A stretch of 64,000 nt of DNA from positions 1 to 64,000 of the forward strand of contig JAQFVV010011399.1 in assembly GCA_028023455.1 (NCBI GenBank). Direction: 5' to 3'. The DNA is from Epiperipatus broadwayi. Lineage: Eukaryota > Onychophora > Udeonychophora > Euonychophora > Peripatidae. The notes beneath the pieces are model-generated. The model searched no databases. It was not told where the DNA came from and saw nothing but the letters and a program-made list of their open reading frames with translations. This document shows positions 1 through 12,281 of this stretch, piece by piece (position 1 is the first letter of the stretch; each line of letters opens with the position of its first letter). The position numbers were made by a program, and so were the translations under genes.

Positions 1-885
1 AAAAAAAAGACAATGATCATCATCATCAATGGTAGTCCATCCCAAAACAAATCCAGAGAGCAATCACATCACTAATCCATTTTGTCACTTCTTTCTTTTC
101 ATTGCCCAGTTTTGAAATTCCACATAACTCTTCCCATCTATAATATTATCCAGCAATGCAAATCTTTTCCATCCTTTTTTCTTCTTTCCACTCATCGTTA
201 CTCCCAAAACATCTTTCATTAAACTATACATTCTTCTTAATATATATCCAAATGCAATTTCTCTTTCTAATTTTCTCAATTTAATTTTTCATTTATTCTT
301 TTAAAAACTTCTTCATTTGTTATTTTATTTATCCTACGGATTTTTTTTCTATCCTTCTCTATGACCACATTTTAAAGACTACCAATCTCTTCCTAATTAT
401 ATTACAAAGTGTCCACATTTCATAACAGTACAGTTGTATACTCCACACAGAGCATTTAATTAATTAATCTTTTCCTTAATTTTCTCTTCAAAGACCCATA
501 AAATATTTTTTTTTCTTAGTAAATACTCCCTTTGCCGAAGTTATTCTTCTTTTAACTTCATCTTCACTCCTTCCACTGTCACTCAACCAACTACCCAAAT
601 ATTTATATTCTTTCAAGTATTGTACTATGTTATTTGGCATTTCTATTTGCAGTTTTTTGGCATCTTTTATCCATAAACACTTAATCTTCTTTTCCATTTA
701 TATTCATTTCATTTACATATATCTTCTAATTTATTCAACATATTTTGAAGACACTTTTTATCATCACATATAAGAATCATATGACCTGCAAACCTTATAA
801 ATTTTTTTATTTTATTTCTAACATTTGCTCCTTCCAACTCTAAATAATAATTTCACATGTCTTCTAAATATAGATTAAAAGTAGA
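1..885 (-). mobile_element. LINE fragment (family A), 3' half, decayed
   Basis: Read on the minus strand this is the 3' half of a non-LTR retrotransposon. From about 870 downward it begins with a reverse-transcriptase segment (FNLYLEDM-like). A degraded F-A-D-D-M catalytic box lies near 790-815, followed by a KCLQNMLNKLED helix. The YKYLGSWLSDSGRSEDEVKRR motif lies at 550-630, and a C-terminal tail ending DNIIDGKSYVEF at about 100-170. The tail ends in GAT-type repeats at 10-30 (CATCATCATC on the + strand), typical of the 3' end of such LINEs. Stops and frameshifts separate the pieces, so it is dead. It is truncated exactly where family B starts on the opposite strand. A second copy lies at 46,935-47,742. 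The exact clade was not determined. Confidence 0.8.
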
Positions 886-2070
886 TGATAAAGAGGTTGT
901 TAGAAATTACAGACCTGTGGGTCTTTTTTTCATATGAAATTTTTGTCAAGTTAGTTATAAGGTTTCTACAGAAAACAGTGGATTTTAACCAACCAAAAGA
1001 ATAACCAGTATTTAAAAGTGTTTTTAGCACAATGGTCCACAGCTAAGACTTGAGAGATGCTATAGAAAAAAACAAAGATTATGAGTTGCCATTATGATTT
1101 ATTTTTATGGATTACGGTATATTATTTGATTCTATAAGCATTTCTTCAGTGATTAAAGCATTGAATCATGATATAAACCCATGATATTGTCATATTCTGA
1201 AGAGTATTTATCCAAATACAACAGCCATGATTAAATTAATAAATGTATTAAGAATACTAACATTGAGAAGATGTTGATAGGATATCTCCACATCCACAAT
1301 AATTTTTGCAGCAGTTTTAAAACAAGTATTTTGTGAATTAAAATAGGTATCTAAAAAACTGAAAGTAAATAAAGATTCTGTAGATAATGTAATTGCAGTT
1401 ACAAATAATACTTCAGAAACTTCAGAAGATATTGAAAAAGTTATTAGGTGAAAGTAAAAATAATAGGGCTAAAAACAAATGCTAAAATGACTAAAGTAAT
1501 CTTCAATGGACAAAAGCAGGAAATAAAGCATGATAAAGATGAATTAGAAATTCAAATACTTTGATCAAATTATTCATCCAAATGAAAACATTATGGATAA
1601 AATTAATCATAAAATTAAACTTGGATGAAGTGCTTTTGGTAGAATTTATTTAATATTAAATGAAAATTTGTTTAAGTGTTTGAAAATAAAAGCTTTTAAT
1701 AAATGTGTGTTACCAGTCCTTACTTATTTCTAAGACCTGGACATTTAACAGAAGAGTAATACAATGATTTTTAAATGGAAGGATGTATTTTACTAATAAC
1801 AATTGACTCATTGACAAAATTAAAGAACTTAAGTGGAACTAATTAGACACGTTGATAGAAGGAATGATAATAGATGGACAGTTGAAATCTTAAACTGGAT
1901 TTTTAAAAATGTAAAAGACAGAAGAAATATCACATTTGAAATGGGCAGATTAAATAAGGAAGGTTGTTAGTAATTTGTGGACAAATGAAACTAGAAATTA
2001 AAAAAAAAATGGATTAAATGTGGAGAGACCTTCATTCTGCAGTGGATTGATAATGATTGAAAATATTGAT
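886..2070 (+). mobile_element. RTE-like LINE fragment (family B), decayed
   Basis: The + strand reads as a 5'-truncated LINE reverse transcriptase of the kind annotated in arthropods as RTE-type endonuclease-reverse transcriptase. NYRPVGL lies at about 907-935. FSTMVHS, then EKNKDYELP and MDYGILFDSI, lie at about 1025-1140. IKLGWSAFGRI-like sequence follows near 1610-1640, and NRWTVEILNW near 1870-1900. The C-terminal WRDLH-like end sits near 2020-2045, followed by CAGTGGATTGATAATG and a GAT-rich tail to about 2085. Many stops break the frame. It joins family A head to head at about 885, the same junction as at 47,742. Confidence 0.8.
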
Positions 2071-4050
2071 AATGATGATGATGAACAAAGTAAACTATTT
2101 ATCATATAGGAACTCATCAGATTCTGAACTGAATACAGGTTTTAATTTTACGATTACACCAAGAAAATTACCTTTTGGGGATATTATTTGCAGAGTGGAA
2201 AGTAGTTTATCAAAAATACCTTGTGGAAAAGCAGATATAGTGAGGGGAAAATATATATGATATTTTAAATGAAGCAAAACCACTTGAAACTAATTTATCT
2301 ATTAATGAAAGAAGAGCTTTGTTTGCATTAAAAAATGACAAATCTATTACTATCCTTCCAGCAGATAAGGGTAATATTACAGTAATTTTAAATAGGGCTG
2401 ATTATTACAAAACAATACATAATTTATTGAATGATAATATTTATAAGAAAATTTAAAGAGACCTTATGACTTACCTTGAAAAGAAAACGAAAGCATTAAT
2501 TTATTTTACTGATCTAGATTTAGAAACGAAGATACAGCTTACTCTCAGGGAAAAATCTTTTTATCCAAAATTATATGGTTTACCAAAAATTCATAAACCA
2601 GATATTCCATTGAGACCAATTGTAAGTGCAGTTGGTTCACCAATACAGACACTGGCTCGTTTTCTGACTTCTTTTTTATAGACACATTTAACAGAAATGT
2701 CATCATATGTTAAAGATGCAAATCATTTTCTTGAGCTTATCTGGGATATTAAATTGACTAAGAATGATATTTTGGTAAGTTGTGATATTGTTTCACTTTT
2801 TACTAGTGTACCTGTAAATGAAGTTATTCAAGTTTTAAAAAATATTCAATTACCTAATTTTGTTGTGATTTTGATTGAACACTGCTTATTGAATACATTT
2901 TTTGTTTTTGATGGGCAGATGTATAAACAAACATCAGGTCTAGCTATGGGTTCAGCAATTTCTCCAGCATTAGCTTCTATTTTTAATGAAGGATTTGGGG
3001 GAAAAAATTTTGACTTCAGCAGTTAAGAAACCATCTATATGGCTGAGGTATGTTGATGATACCTTTGTTATTTGGCCTCATGGTAAGCATACTCTTGATG
3101 ATTTTTTTAATTTTTTAAACACTTTTCACAACATTATCAAATTTACTATGGATGTAGAAAATAATAACCAATTACCTTTTTTAGATGTTTTAATTGAAAG
3201 AAAGGAAGATGGTTCTTTATCCCATGGTATATATATATAAAACCAACACATACTGGGAGTTATCTACATTTGTCTTCCCATCACCATCCTGCACAACTAT
3301 TTTCAGTGGCAAAGACATTGTTAGATAGAACGAAAAGACTTTCTAATGATAGCCATTTTCTGCAAGACATTTCTGCTGCTAATAAAATGCTTCCTGATAA
3401 TGATTTTAATTACAGCATTATTAATAGGGCTTATTCATATAAAAAGAAAAAAGATTTTAATACATAAGAAAAATAATATTCACACAGTTTACATATATCA
3501 TATAAAAAGAAAAAAGATTTTAATACATAAGAAAAATAATATTCACACAGTTTACACTACCTTTAAAAAAAATAATGAAATATTTCCACTTCCTAAAGAT
3601 AACATTTCTTTGGAGTGTCATGGTGTATATGAAATTCCATGTAGGGTCTGTTCTTATATTGGACAGACTAATCATAGAATAAATATTAGAAAGGAAGAAC
3701 ACATTCTGGCAGTCAGAGAAAAATCCAATTCATCAGCTATTTATTCTCATATAAAATTATCTAATCATGATATCAATTTTTATAAAACAAATATTCTAGC
3801 AAAAATTGAACAATATGACCAGAGATTGTTAAAGAAGCTATAGAGATTTTTAAAAGACCCAAGAGCATAAATGAAAGGTGTGAATTAAAGAAAATCAACA
3901 ATATTTGAAAGAAGCTATTGGAAGACAAAATAATTCTTAAAACTTCTCAACCAATAGAATTTAAATATGAGGAGAAAGAAAAAGATAAAAATAATGATTT
4001 TAAATCTCACAAGCATTCCTATGATTTGAGAAAGAGGATGCTCTGAGGAA
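2057..4050 (+). mobile_element. Penelope-like element (RT plus GIY-YIG), decayed
   Basis: Conceptual translation gives the Penelope order: an N-terminal region (LNTGFNFTITPRKLP), ITILPADKGN at about 2350-2380, PKIHKP at 2584-2601, [45 protein letters not shown], and the catalytic YVDD at 3049-3060. Then come KPTHTGSYLHLSSHHHPAQ and a GIY-YIG endonuclease with GVY at 3622-3630, two nearby cysteines and YIG at 3655-3663. The C-terminal EAIEIFKRPKSINER follows at about 3835-3875, and residual coding reaches about 4045. Such elements use the RT to copy their RNA and the endonuclease to nick targets. An in-frame stop at 2679, a frameshift near 2985-2992, a frame break in a TA run at 3228-3238 and a shift near 3430-3470 show it is inactive. 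The 5' end is truncated. No terminal repeats were identified. Confidence 0.9.
3436..3556 (+). repeat. 63-bp tandem duplication inside the Penelope-like element
   Basis: A 58-bp block at 3436-3493 recurs at 3499-3556, a period of 63 bp (21 codons), so the downstream GIY-YIG frame is kept. It lies in the linker between the RT and endonuclease regions. The copies look identical by eye. Confidence 0.9.
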
Positions 4051-5740
4051 GGTACATGTTATTGTACAGAAATGGCAGCTATTTTACTACACGCAATATC
4101 CTGAAAATAATAATATGATGTCATATATATATATCTGAGCATGTACACACGTGATTTCTATTTTAAAATATTAAACAATAATTAAGTTTATAATTTAGAT
4201 ATTTGCAAGTACTTCTGAGATATACAAATATACAATACACACATATAAACATGGAAATGGAACAGGATGTAAGTTTTGAACCCTGGTGGGTGGGTAGCTA
4301 ATACATTAGATCATGAAGCTCAATCTTGACTAAGGTTTAGTGTTTCAACACATATTGGTAGCTAATTTCTTGATGCCATTTTCTAAATTACAGCATTTCA
4401 CAATAAGACTAATTAATAGTTATCAGAAAAAGACTTTTTTTTTTAAACCTCGGTGACTTTTATATTTTTTTGAGTAATTTATAATTAAATATAATCCTTC
4501 GTCTGTCGATAATTATTAATTAAAATTTTGAGTTCATACCTTATCATTAATGAAAATAATAAGAACTGTATCTTCACCTAAGATTTCTATGGCTATTGAA
4601 ATATAAAGCCACATTCTAAAACAAATACTGGTATTTTGTTTAACAGATCCATGAATATGGTAGAAAGGAAATATGATAGAAACTTAAGATACTTGGAAAC
4701 AAAATTTAATGTAGCCGTAGGAAATATTTCATTCATTAAGTACCCTATGGTGTTAGTTAAATGTGGATAGACTATTTTCAGTTATCAATTATGACCTACT
4801 TCCTGTGTAGTAATACAAGTAAGTTTTTCATGTATTGAATATAACATGTTAAGTTCTGTTTGGAGTTTTGAAGTATTTATATATTTATTATTTACAGTAG
4901 AATTTTCTTTTTTTAAAAAAATTATATTATGGTAAATTTATATTGTTAAAATAATGTTAGAAATCAACTGCCAGTATAGATTAGTACATGAGACAAAAAT
5001 TCACAGAAGATACAAAACAAAGTTTTTGGTGACAAAACGTGTGTACACAAAGCGGAGACAATCGTGGGAAGCGCGCACATATGTGTGTGTAACAATGAAA
5101 TCAAAACTGTATTGTATTTTAAGATAGATAATACAGTTAGGAATACCACATTAATCTTTATTACAGAACAGATAAATTTATCGAAAATTTAAAAATCAAT
5201 TTAATGTAGAAAAAATAGCGGGAGCGGTGGAGCCAAATTAAAATATAAAAAAATTGGTGAAAAAGAAAATCTAACGACAGGAAAAGTAAAATGATAAATA
5301 CTTAATTGTTTCATTTATTCCATAATGTATAGCTTTTTAAATAGTTAAAATCTTAAAAACTCTTCGACTATCTGTAGATGACGTTAATATATAAATTTGT
5401 TAAGTGAATAAAAATGTTATGTAGTACAACAAAGATGCTAATTGTAAGTACAATAATTCGTTTATTGCAATAAAAATTAATATTTTTTTTTACTTTTTCC
5501 ATCCACGACGAATCAATCACTTTTTCTTCTCAGCGCAATTCTAATATTTCATTTACTAACACGTCATAAAAATTAATATGAACTTTCATATACTAATCTG
5601 TCTGCTACTACTAACAGTTGAATGTAATTGGAAAATTTAAATACAATTAAATTTTTCTCAATATTTAATATTAGATAATGGAAATAGTATTTATAAATTC
5701 AACTAAAATTTCATCATCACAAACCTTCAGAAAACATTTA
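4051..5740. other. Non-coding interval, possible tRNA-like SINE remnant
   Basis: No gene recognised. On the minus strand, 4271-4336 has a B-box-like GGGTTCAAAAC preceded by a GAGCTTCATG stretch. It resembles a + strand sequence at 18,295-18,350 and may be a worn tRNA-derived SINE. The rest is AT-rich sequence without reading frames or clear repeats. Confidence 0.4.
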
Positions 5741-5749
5741 CTTTATTTG

Positions 5750-6200
5750 TTTGAAAATTTTATAATCCCAGTAGATGGCGGTGCAAAAAAGAACCTCGAG
5801 ATGAAAATAGGAACCGCCTTCATTCTCTTATAAAAAAAGTGAGTTTATATATAACGTACTTTTATAGTTATACGTATCTTTTACGCGTTAATATTTGTTT
5901 ATTTTGGATAGTTAAATATATAAGTTAATATTGCATTGAATTGCATTTTGTGAGCAAATATTTAAATTTTATAATTAAACTAGTTTACCTAATAATAACT
6001 GATGTCTTCTTAGCAGTGGCGTGCCTTCAATGGATGCGGTGGGTACGCGCATCTCTTGTAAAAATTAATTTACCTGTAGTAATTTATCGATTAAATAATA
6101 ATCTTTTAAAAAATAGATCTAAAATGTTCGAATAATTCACTATGCTAGAATTATTATGGCCGGACGGTTATTATAGCAACGCCATTGGCAAGCGTTATAT
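5750..6200 (+). other. Candidate 5' exon or promoter region, weak
   Basis: This stretch is less AT-poor than its surroundings. It holds a GTAGATGGCGGTG start-like context near 5770 and a good 5' splice-site-like AAAGTGAGTTT with the GT at 5839-5840. It lies upstream of zinc-finger locus 1 on the same strand, so it could be a non-coding first exon. No counterpart was recognised beside loci 2 or 3. This is inference only. Confidence 0.2.
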
Positions 6201-7725
6201 TTTAAAAATGAGTTTTTGAATTCAAGTTAATTTTAAAAGAATATTATGAATACTATATAAATAAAAGATTTTAATTAAGTAAACTGACTAATTTTTTTTC
6301 CTCAAAATATTTTATTTATATCTTATTTTTAATATTTTTTTTAAAAATTAGCTTGAATTAAAAAACTCATTTTTACGTCCAAAACATATTCGCAAAGTTC
6401 ATTATCCTTTTTTTTTTTTCAAATTAAAAAAAAAATAATTTATTAAACATCGTATAAAGTTCGCTAATCTTAATAATTATGGACGAATGATTACGCCACA
6501 ACAACTAATCCCAAAATTTCCCCAAAACTTGAGTACGTATGTATTTGCCGGTTTAGGAAGCCCGGAAGCGTTTTCTTTTTGTTAAATTATGCACTTTTAG
6601 GGGCATACAATACCTGGAAAGTCTCCGTACAATGTAGACAATTTCCTTTCATTATTTTTAGTTCATACAATCTGGAGCGTACGTTGCAAACTAATATTCA
6701 CCTTCCCACCTCCAAATCAGGACCTCATTTATCGATCACCTTAATAAGTTAAAAAGTAAACACTTTATCCTGTCTTCAAAATGCCTCTATAATGAGACAT
6801 GGAATCTCTTTCAAATACCAAAAATCTCCTAAGACATAAACAATCACACATGAAATTTGATGATACTAGCATTTCCATTACAGATTCTCCAAGGGATTAA
6901 ACTTTAGATCCATCACAGATTCTCAATCAGGATGCTGAGCTCATTTATCTACCTCTAGAACTTCTTACCAAGAAAGACAATGTATTCACATATTCTTAAA
7001 TAATCAATTATTTTACACTAATAAAGTTATTTTTGAAATTACAATACCTGTCTAAAAGGAAATGGCCCAAAGCGAGCGATGGTATTTAATATTTCCAGTG
7101 TTGTTGGTTTTTTATTACTGTTATTTTAAATAATATATAATAGAGGGAGCTGGGCTATAAGATGATTTTTTTAAAAATGTTTTTTTTTTACTTCTAAGAA
7201 ATTAGGAATAAATGTATGTGAATTAAAAAATTACAATATTTATAGGTTTTAGATATTAAGAAAAAAAGATAAATATAAAATATTATTAATAACAGAAGAA
7301 TGAATAAGAAAATTGATCTATGATTTAAAAATTAAAAAGAATATTAATAAATGAATTAAAGTTAAACTGAGAATTATATGAAAATAAAATTAAGTATTTT
7401 ATTAAGGTAGAAGTAATGAAACAAGTTTAAATTTATAAGAACTGGAAGTAATTAGGAGATTATTAAAAATAGTAAAAATGAATAATATATTTAAATTAAT
7501 ACTTATTCATGAATATTTATATATACAGTCAGGAATATATGTTCAATTTAAATTGGATATTTTATTTTGTATTATCTGAATTATTTTATTTGAGTTTGAT
7601 TATATTTACTTCAGTTTTATTATGTTTTCTATTTTATATTGTTTTTTTATTCTATTAATTTTTTTGTTTACATTTTTTATGGAATTATTTAAATAGTTAT
7701 GTATAGTATTTTATTTTATTCATTA
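6201..7725. other. Non-coding interval
   Basis: AT-rich sequence with homopolymer runs. No gene, RNA or transposon recognised. Confidence 0.5.
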
Positions 7726-7727
7726 TA

Positions 7728-10330
7728 TCATAGCTCTGAAAAAGACTGCAGGACAGACAAATGTAAGATTGTATATTGATTTAAACAGTAAAAGGTTTTT
7801 GCTAAAATGTATTCAAAGTAGAGTGGATAAATTACATTTATATGAGATATGACAGCCAAATAAAGGAAGTAGTGAATTTGGTTATATTTCCAATTAATAG
7901 AAACTTCTTGCTGCTTATATATTTGAATTAATATCCTAAACTTACAAAACATTTAATCTATTCCACTGAATTAGATTGTTTCAGAGAGGAATAAAGGGTT
8001 ATGTGCAATTAACAAAAACTCTTTGTTTGCATATTTGATTTAATGTCTAATCTTAGATAAAATATTAATCTATTCCAGTGAATCAGGTTTATGATTACTT
8101 TTTTATTTTCGGTATGAATTATTAGGTGTAGTATTTGATTTATTTAGAAGGAAAGAGGAGAGCGACAATATGTAACATCCTGCTGGTGTGATTTTCTTTT
8201 CATATTTATAGATAACCTAAATATAATTATAGGGATTTGAACACAGACTTTCAAGTTCCCTTCAGCTATCCATGCTCTCATACAAGCGATATACATGATG
8301 ACACACATGAAAAAGATAAATGATCTCCAATATATGTATTTCATGCTGACCCAGCACTCGCCAATTAGTTTAGATCATCATCTCCCACATATATATAATC
8401 AGTGCTCAGTTTATATTAAGGTAGCATTTCTTCAAACTTTTAATAGACAGATTTCAGTTTATTCCACCCTCCAACTCTTAAACCATCCATAACATTGACA
8501 ATCTGATGATGAAAATCTGAAATATTTTCTAGATGCCATTATTATTGTCCTGTCTGTGTTGACATTAAGTAATACTGACTCCTCATTTATAAGATCTTAT
8601 CCATTTAAATACACAGAAGAAAAGTGGGCAGGATACAGGGCTGAATCTGTATTATTTGAATACAAGTATATTTTATATATCTTGAGATTAATTGTAATTA
8701 TACGGGATTTGAACACAGATTTTCAAGCTCCTTCAGCAATCCATTCTTTCTCATACAACTGATACATATGAACCCACACATGTGAAAAACATAAATGATT
8801 TTAAATGTACATATGTGTGGGGGATGATGATTGGAACCAACTGACAAGTGTTGGTTCAGCATGAAAAATGTATATTGGAGATCATTTATTTTTTCACATG
8901 TGTGTGAATAGCTAATGGAAGTTTGAAACTCTGTTCAAATCCTTTATAATTACAACTAATCTCAAAGTATATTTGTATTCAAATATTACAGATTCCAGCT
9001 GTATCTTGTCCATCCCTCTTCCGTGTATTTAAATGAATAATGTTCTATACATGAGGAATCAGTGACTTAACATAAAGACAGGCATGACAACAATATTGGC
9101 ACTAACAAGGGAATTGGGTGTTCCATGATTAGATTTTCAATGGTATGGATGTTTGAAGGTTGGAGGGTGGAGTAGATTAAAGCCTGTCCATTAACATTCG
9201 AAGAAATGCTATCTTAATATAAACTGAGCACTGATTAAATATATGTGTGAGAGATGATGATCTGGATCAACTGATGAGTGCTGATTCAGCACAAAATCAT
9301 ATATTGGAGATTATTTATCTTTTTCACATGTGTGGTCATGTGTATCAGTTGTATGAGATAGAATGAATAGATGAAGAGAGGGTGAAAGCCTGTGTTCAAA
9401 TCTCCTATAATTACAACTAATCTCAAATTATCTAAAATATACTTGCTTTCAGATATAGCCTAAATATTTAAGTAATATGAAATATCTTTCATTTTTCAAA
9501 TTATTTTACATTATTAATATTTGGATTAACATATTGATATACAATGTTAATGTATATCTTATTAATTGTAATGGGATATTTATTTAGATATACAGGTAAA
9601 CTTGTGATCGAATATTGCTGCAATCATTTAATGTGATAGTTTATATCTTAATGATGAAATGTTTGCCATAAACTTTTATGTGTTCTGTGTATAATATGGA
9701 TAAATAGTTGTTGAGAAATTTTGAGAACTTTAATTTTTGTTTTTTAAATTACTATAAATGTTGTTAATTATAATTTTGTGAGCAACTAATTGTTATATAA
9801 GTATTGTTTTTTTCTATTACTACTATTACTTTTTGGCATTTGGTGTTATTGCTCCACATGTTGAATTATTTGTTTTCTTCACTGTAGTCTTATATTTCAC
9901 TGAGTTTTGGTTGGAATAAGAATTGAAAGTTTGCTTTTATAGATGAAAGATTATACTATTTATAGATATTTATTTTCAAATGTCTGCAATAGGGTCTTCT
10001 ATAACAAACTAACTGATGTTTCAAAAACTTAAGTCATTACAAAATTTATTCATTGTAGCTTACATAGAATTTACATTATTAAATATAACTCTCCATGCCT
10101 ATCACTGGGAATGATCTTTCAATACAAAACATCATTTAGCTCTTTAAATTCCTTATTTCTGAAGGATATTCATGGGATTTTTTTGTTGTTGTTTTTGTTA
10201 GCATTTTTTTTTCATCAGCCTACTTTTTTCATACCCAAACAAAAATTATATATTGTTATCAGACAATTATTAATAAATAAGTATGTACACACAAGTGTAT
10301 ACATAGGGAAATTTTATATTGTGATTTTTT
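7728..10330 (+). repeat. Segmental duplication block V, copy 1 (upstream of zinc-finger locus 1)
   Basis: After removing the fold-back element at 8225-9454, this sequence aligns with 27,130-28,315 on the same strand. Shared landmarks include CTGCTGGTGTGATTT, the GGATTAACATATTGATATACAAT run, AACTAATTGTT with CTACTATTAC, and the CAGACAATTATTAATAAATAA end. Each copy also contains an internal direct repeat of about 100 bp ending in TTTAATCTATTCCA (around 7900-7965 and 8020-8090 here). The block looks non-coding. In this copy it directly precedes block U and the zinc-finger exon. Confidence 0.75.
8212..9467. mobile_element. Fold-back element of 1.23 kb with 13-bp target duplication
   Basis: The element spans 8225-9454 and is flanked by ATAACCTAAATAT (8212-8224) and ATAGCCTAAATAT (9455-9467), a 13-bp target duplication with one mismatch. 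The left half, about 8225-8815, is the reverse complement of the right half, about 8815-9450. Within each arm a shorter unit containing GGGATTTGAACACAG occurs at the outer end and again at the inner end, giving four copies in all. The block V paralogue at 27.4 kb lacks the insert and shows a single copy of the target, so the insertion followed the duplication. No coding capacity was seen. The arm unit contains a B-box-like TGTTCAAATCC on the minus-strand reading, so the arms may derive from a tRNA-type SINE. Confidence 0.8.
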
Positions 10331-12281
10331 TTTTTGGGGGGGGGATGACAAAAATCTATATTAGTTATCAAAATGTAAACCAAAACACTTGCTGAACAGT
10401 AATAGTCAAGACTGCAATTAAGCAAAGGTTTCCCATCGGGAATTTACATTTTCATTTATTATTTTTGATAATAAGTTTTTCCTGAATGATATTTTTGTTT
10501 ATAAAATCTATGCATTGTTTGATAATTAACTAAGCATTTTAATACATAAGATTAGGTAAAAGATGGAAAATGAGAACATATAAACACAAAATAGAAAATG
10601 TTCAATATATTATTTTGGACTGTGTACTTTTAAATAAGTAAACTATTAGTATTAAAAAATTGTGAGAAGAAATTTAAAAAACATTAATGTGGATAAGATA
10701 ATATTAAGGATAATTCCGTTTTAAAATGGAAAAAGTTATAATGGAGAAGTGTGATTGGAAGTTGTAACATCTTTTTGAGAAAAATGCAGAAATAGGCAAG
10801 GATTGCATAAATATTGTAATGGCTATCAGTATGTATTTGATTTGTTAAACAAGTATGATCATAGAATTTAGTATCATTATTGAATGAGTTTTTGTGATCT
10901 TTATTTGAAATTTGTGTTAACTAATTAAAATTTCTGAAACTGTTTGTTATTGGTAAAATTCCACTATATAAAGTTCTCCAAAAATAATAAATTAACATTT
11001 TAAATTTATGTATAATATTACAGAAGCAATAGTAAATTTTATCCTGTGTCTACAAGATATTTCACCTTTTACTAAATATTGCTTTAAAATACAGTATATG
11101 GTAATTTAATTGTATCTACATATGGTATTGTCATCTATGAAAATATTTTTGTCATACCAATAAAATACTTATGTAATTGTATATGTTGCATATGTTATAA
11201 TTTTATACACATTTAAAGTAAAACAGCATATTATTTTAAATATTAATCATTCTTTTTTTTTAGCTATGAGGCCATTTCTTTCACTTTTGTTATTAATAAT
11301 CTGATCGCTGTTTTTTTACAAAAGGATCAAATAAAAGTATTTCAGCCCGATTCATATTTATTCAATTAGTATCAGTTATATAAATATGGAAATTGAATAT
11401 CTTATTTAATAAATTTGATTTAATAATCAAATTGCAGCTAATAATTGTACATTTTAAATTTGTATAAGTCAGCTTACTGTATAATTAATTAATAGAAAAT
11501 CATTTTATTCATTTAATGTAAAAAGAGAGGCTGAATTTTATATGTGTGTATTTATAGTTTACCATACCTATTTTTGAGTTTTATTAATGAAAACCAATGA
11601 ATAGTAACTACTGTATAGCAAAGAAAAGTTTGGCAAAATAAAGACACTAATAAGTTATACTTTTGAATTTACTTTTTTATATGTACATTTTTTAGATGTT
11701 TTATATATTTATATCTTTATACATATTACATAAAATTTGGTAGCTATGTTTTTCAAAAGATAGTCACAAAATAGAATGGGAATGAAATTTATATTTTTGC
11801 TGTTCTCAATATTCTATAAATAGATACTTTATTTCTTTGAAATTGGCTTGGAATTAATGATAGCTTATGTGGAACTCAAGTTGAGAAATGCAGACTTGAC
11901 ATTATGAATATTCATAGAGTTATTTTAATATAAGTTAATGTTAGATCGATTGTCTGTGTCTATAGTTCATAAGTCTATATATGTGATTGTTTGCAATATT
12001 TTCTTGGCTTTTATGTAAAGCAAAAGAATTTGGTTCAAAATAATAATTCTTGCCATGTATATAAAAGGAATGAGTATTTGGGTTTTCTCTGGTGTTAGTA
12101 ACTGGAAACATGATACATTTTGATCAATAAATGCATCATTTGATAAATAGCTTAAATGAGTTGCTTATTTTAAGAATGTTCTAATGAAAATTAATTTCTG
12201 CTTCTTTAGTAAACTATTTGAGATCTATGACATTATGCATATAAAAAATGTGATTAATATTTTTTTTTCTGTTTTGTTTAG
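10331..12281 (+). repeat. Segmental duplication block U upstream of zinc-finger locus 1
   Basis: From about 10,385 onward this aligns in reverse complement with 34,880-33,120 (locus 2) and 62,490-59,925 (locus 3). Shared tracts include TTAATTGCAGTCTTGACTA, TTAGGTAAAAGATGGAAAATG, GACACAGGATAAAAT-like sequence and TATGTGGAACTCAAGTTGAGAAATGC. It probably represents intron and promoter sequence carried along with the gene. A homopolymer step of 11 T then 9 G sits at 10,325-10,344. No coding sequence recognised. Confidence 0.75.
12255..12281 (+). promoter_or_regulatory. Conserved candidate 3' splice site before the zinc-finger exon, locus 1
   Basis: A pyrimidine tract runs into TTTTCTGTTTTGTTTAG, with AG at 12,280-12,281 followed by ATCTAAAATGTGG. 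The same tract and AG occur at the matching place in locus 2 (minus strand, AG at 33,121-33,120) and locus 3 (minus strand, AG at 59,924-59,923). Conservation in three paralogues supports a real acceptor for the long last exon that carries all the fingers. Confidence 0.6.

Noticed and set aside
10325-10344. T11/G9 homopolymer step
   Set aside because: Simple low-complexity sequence, possibly an assembly artefact; no function inferred.
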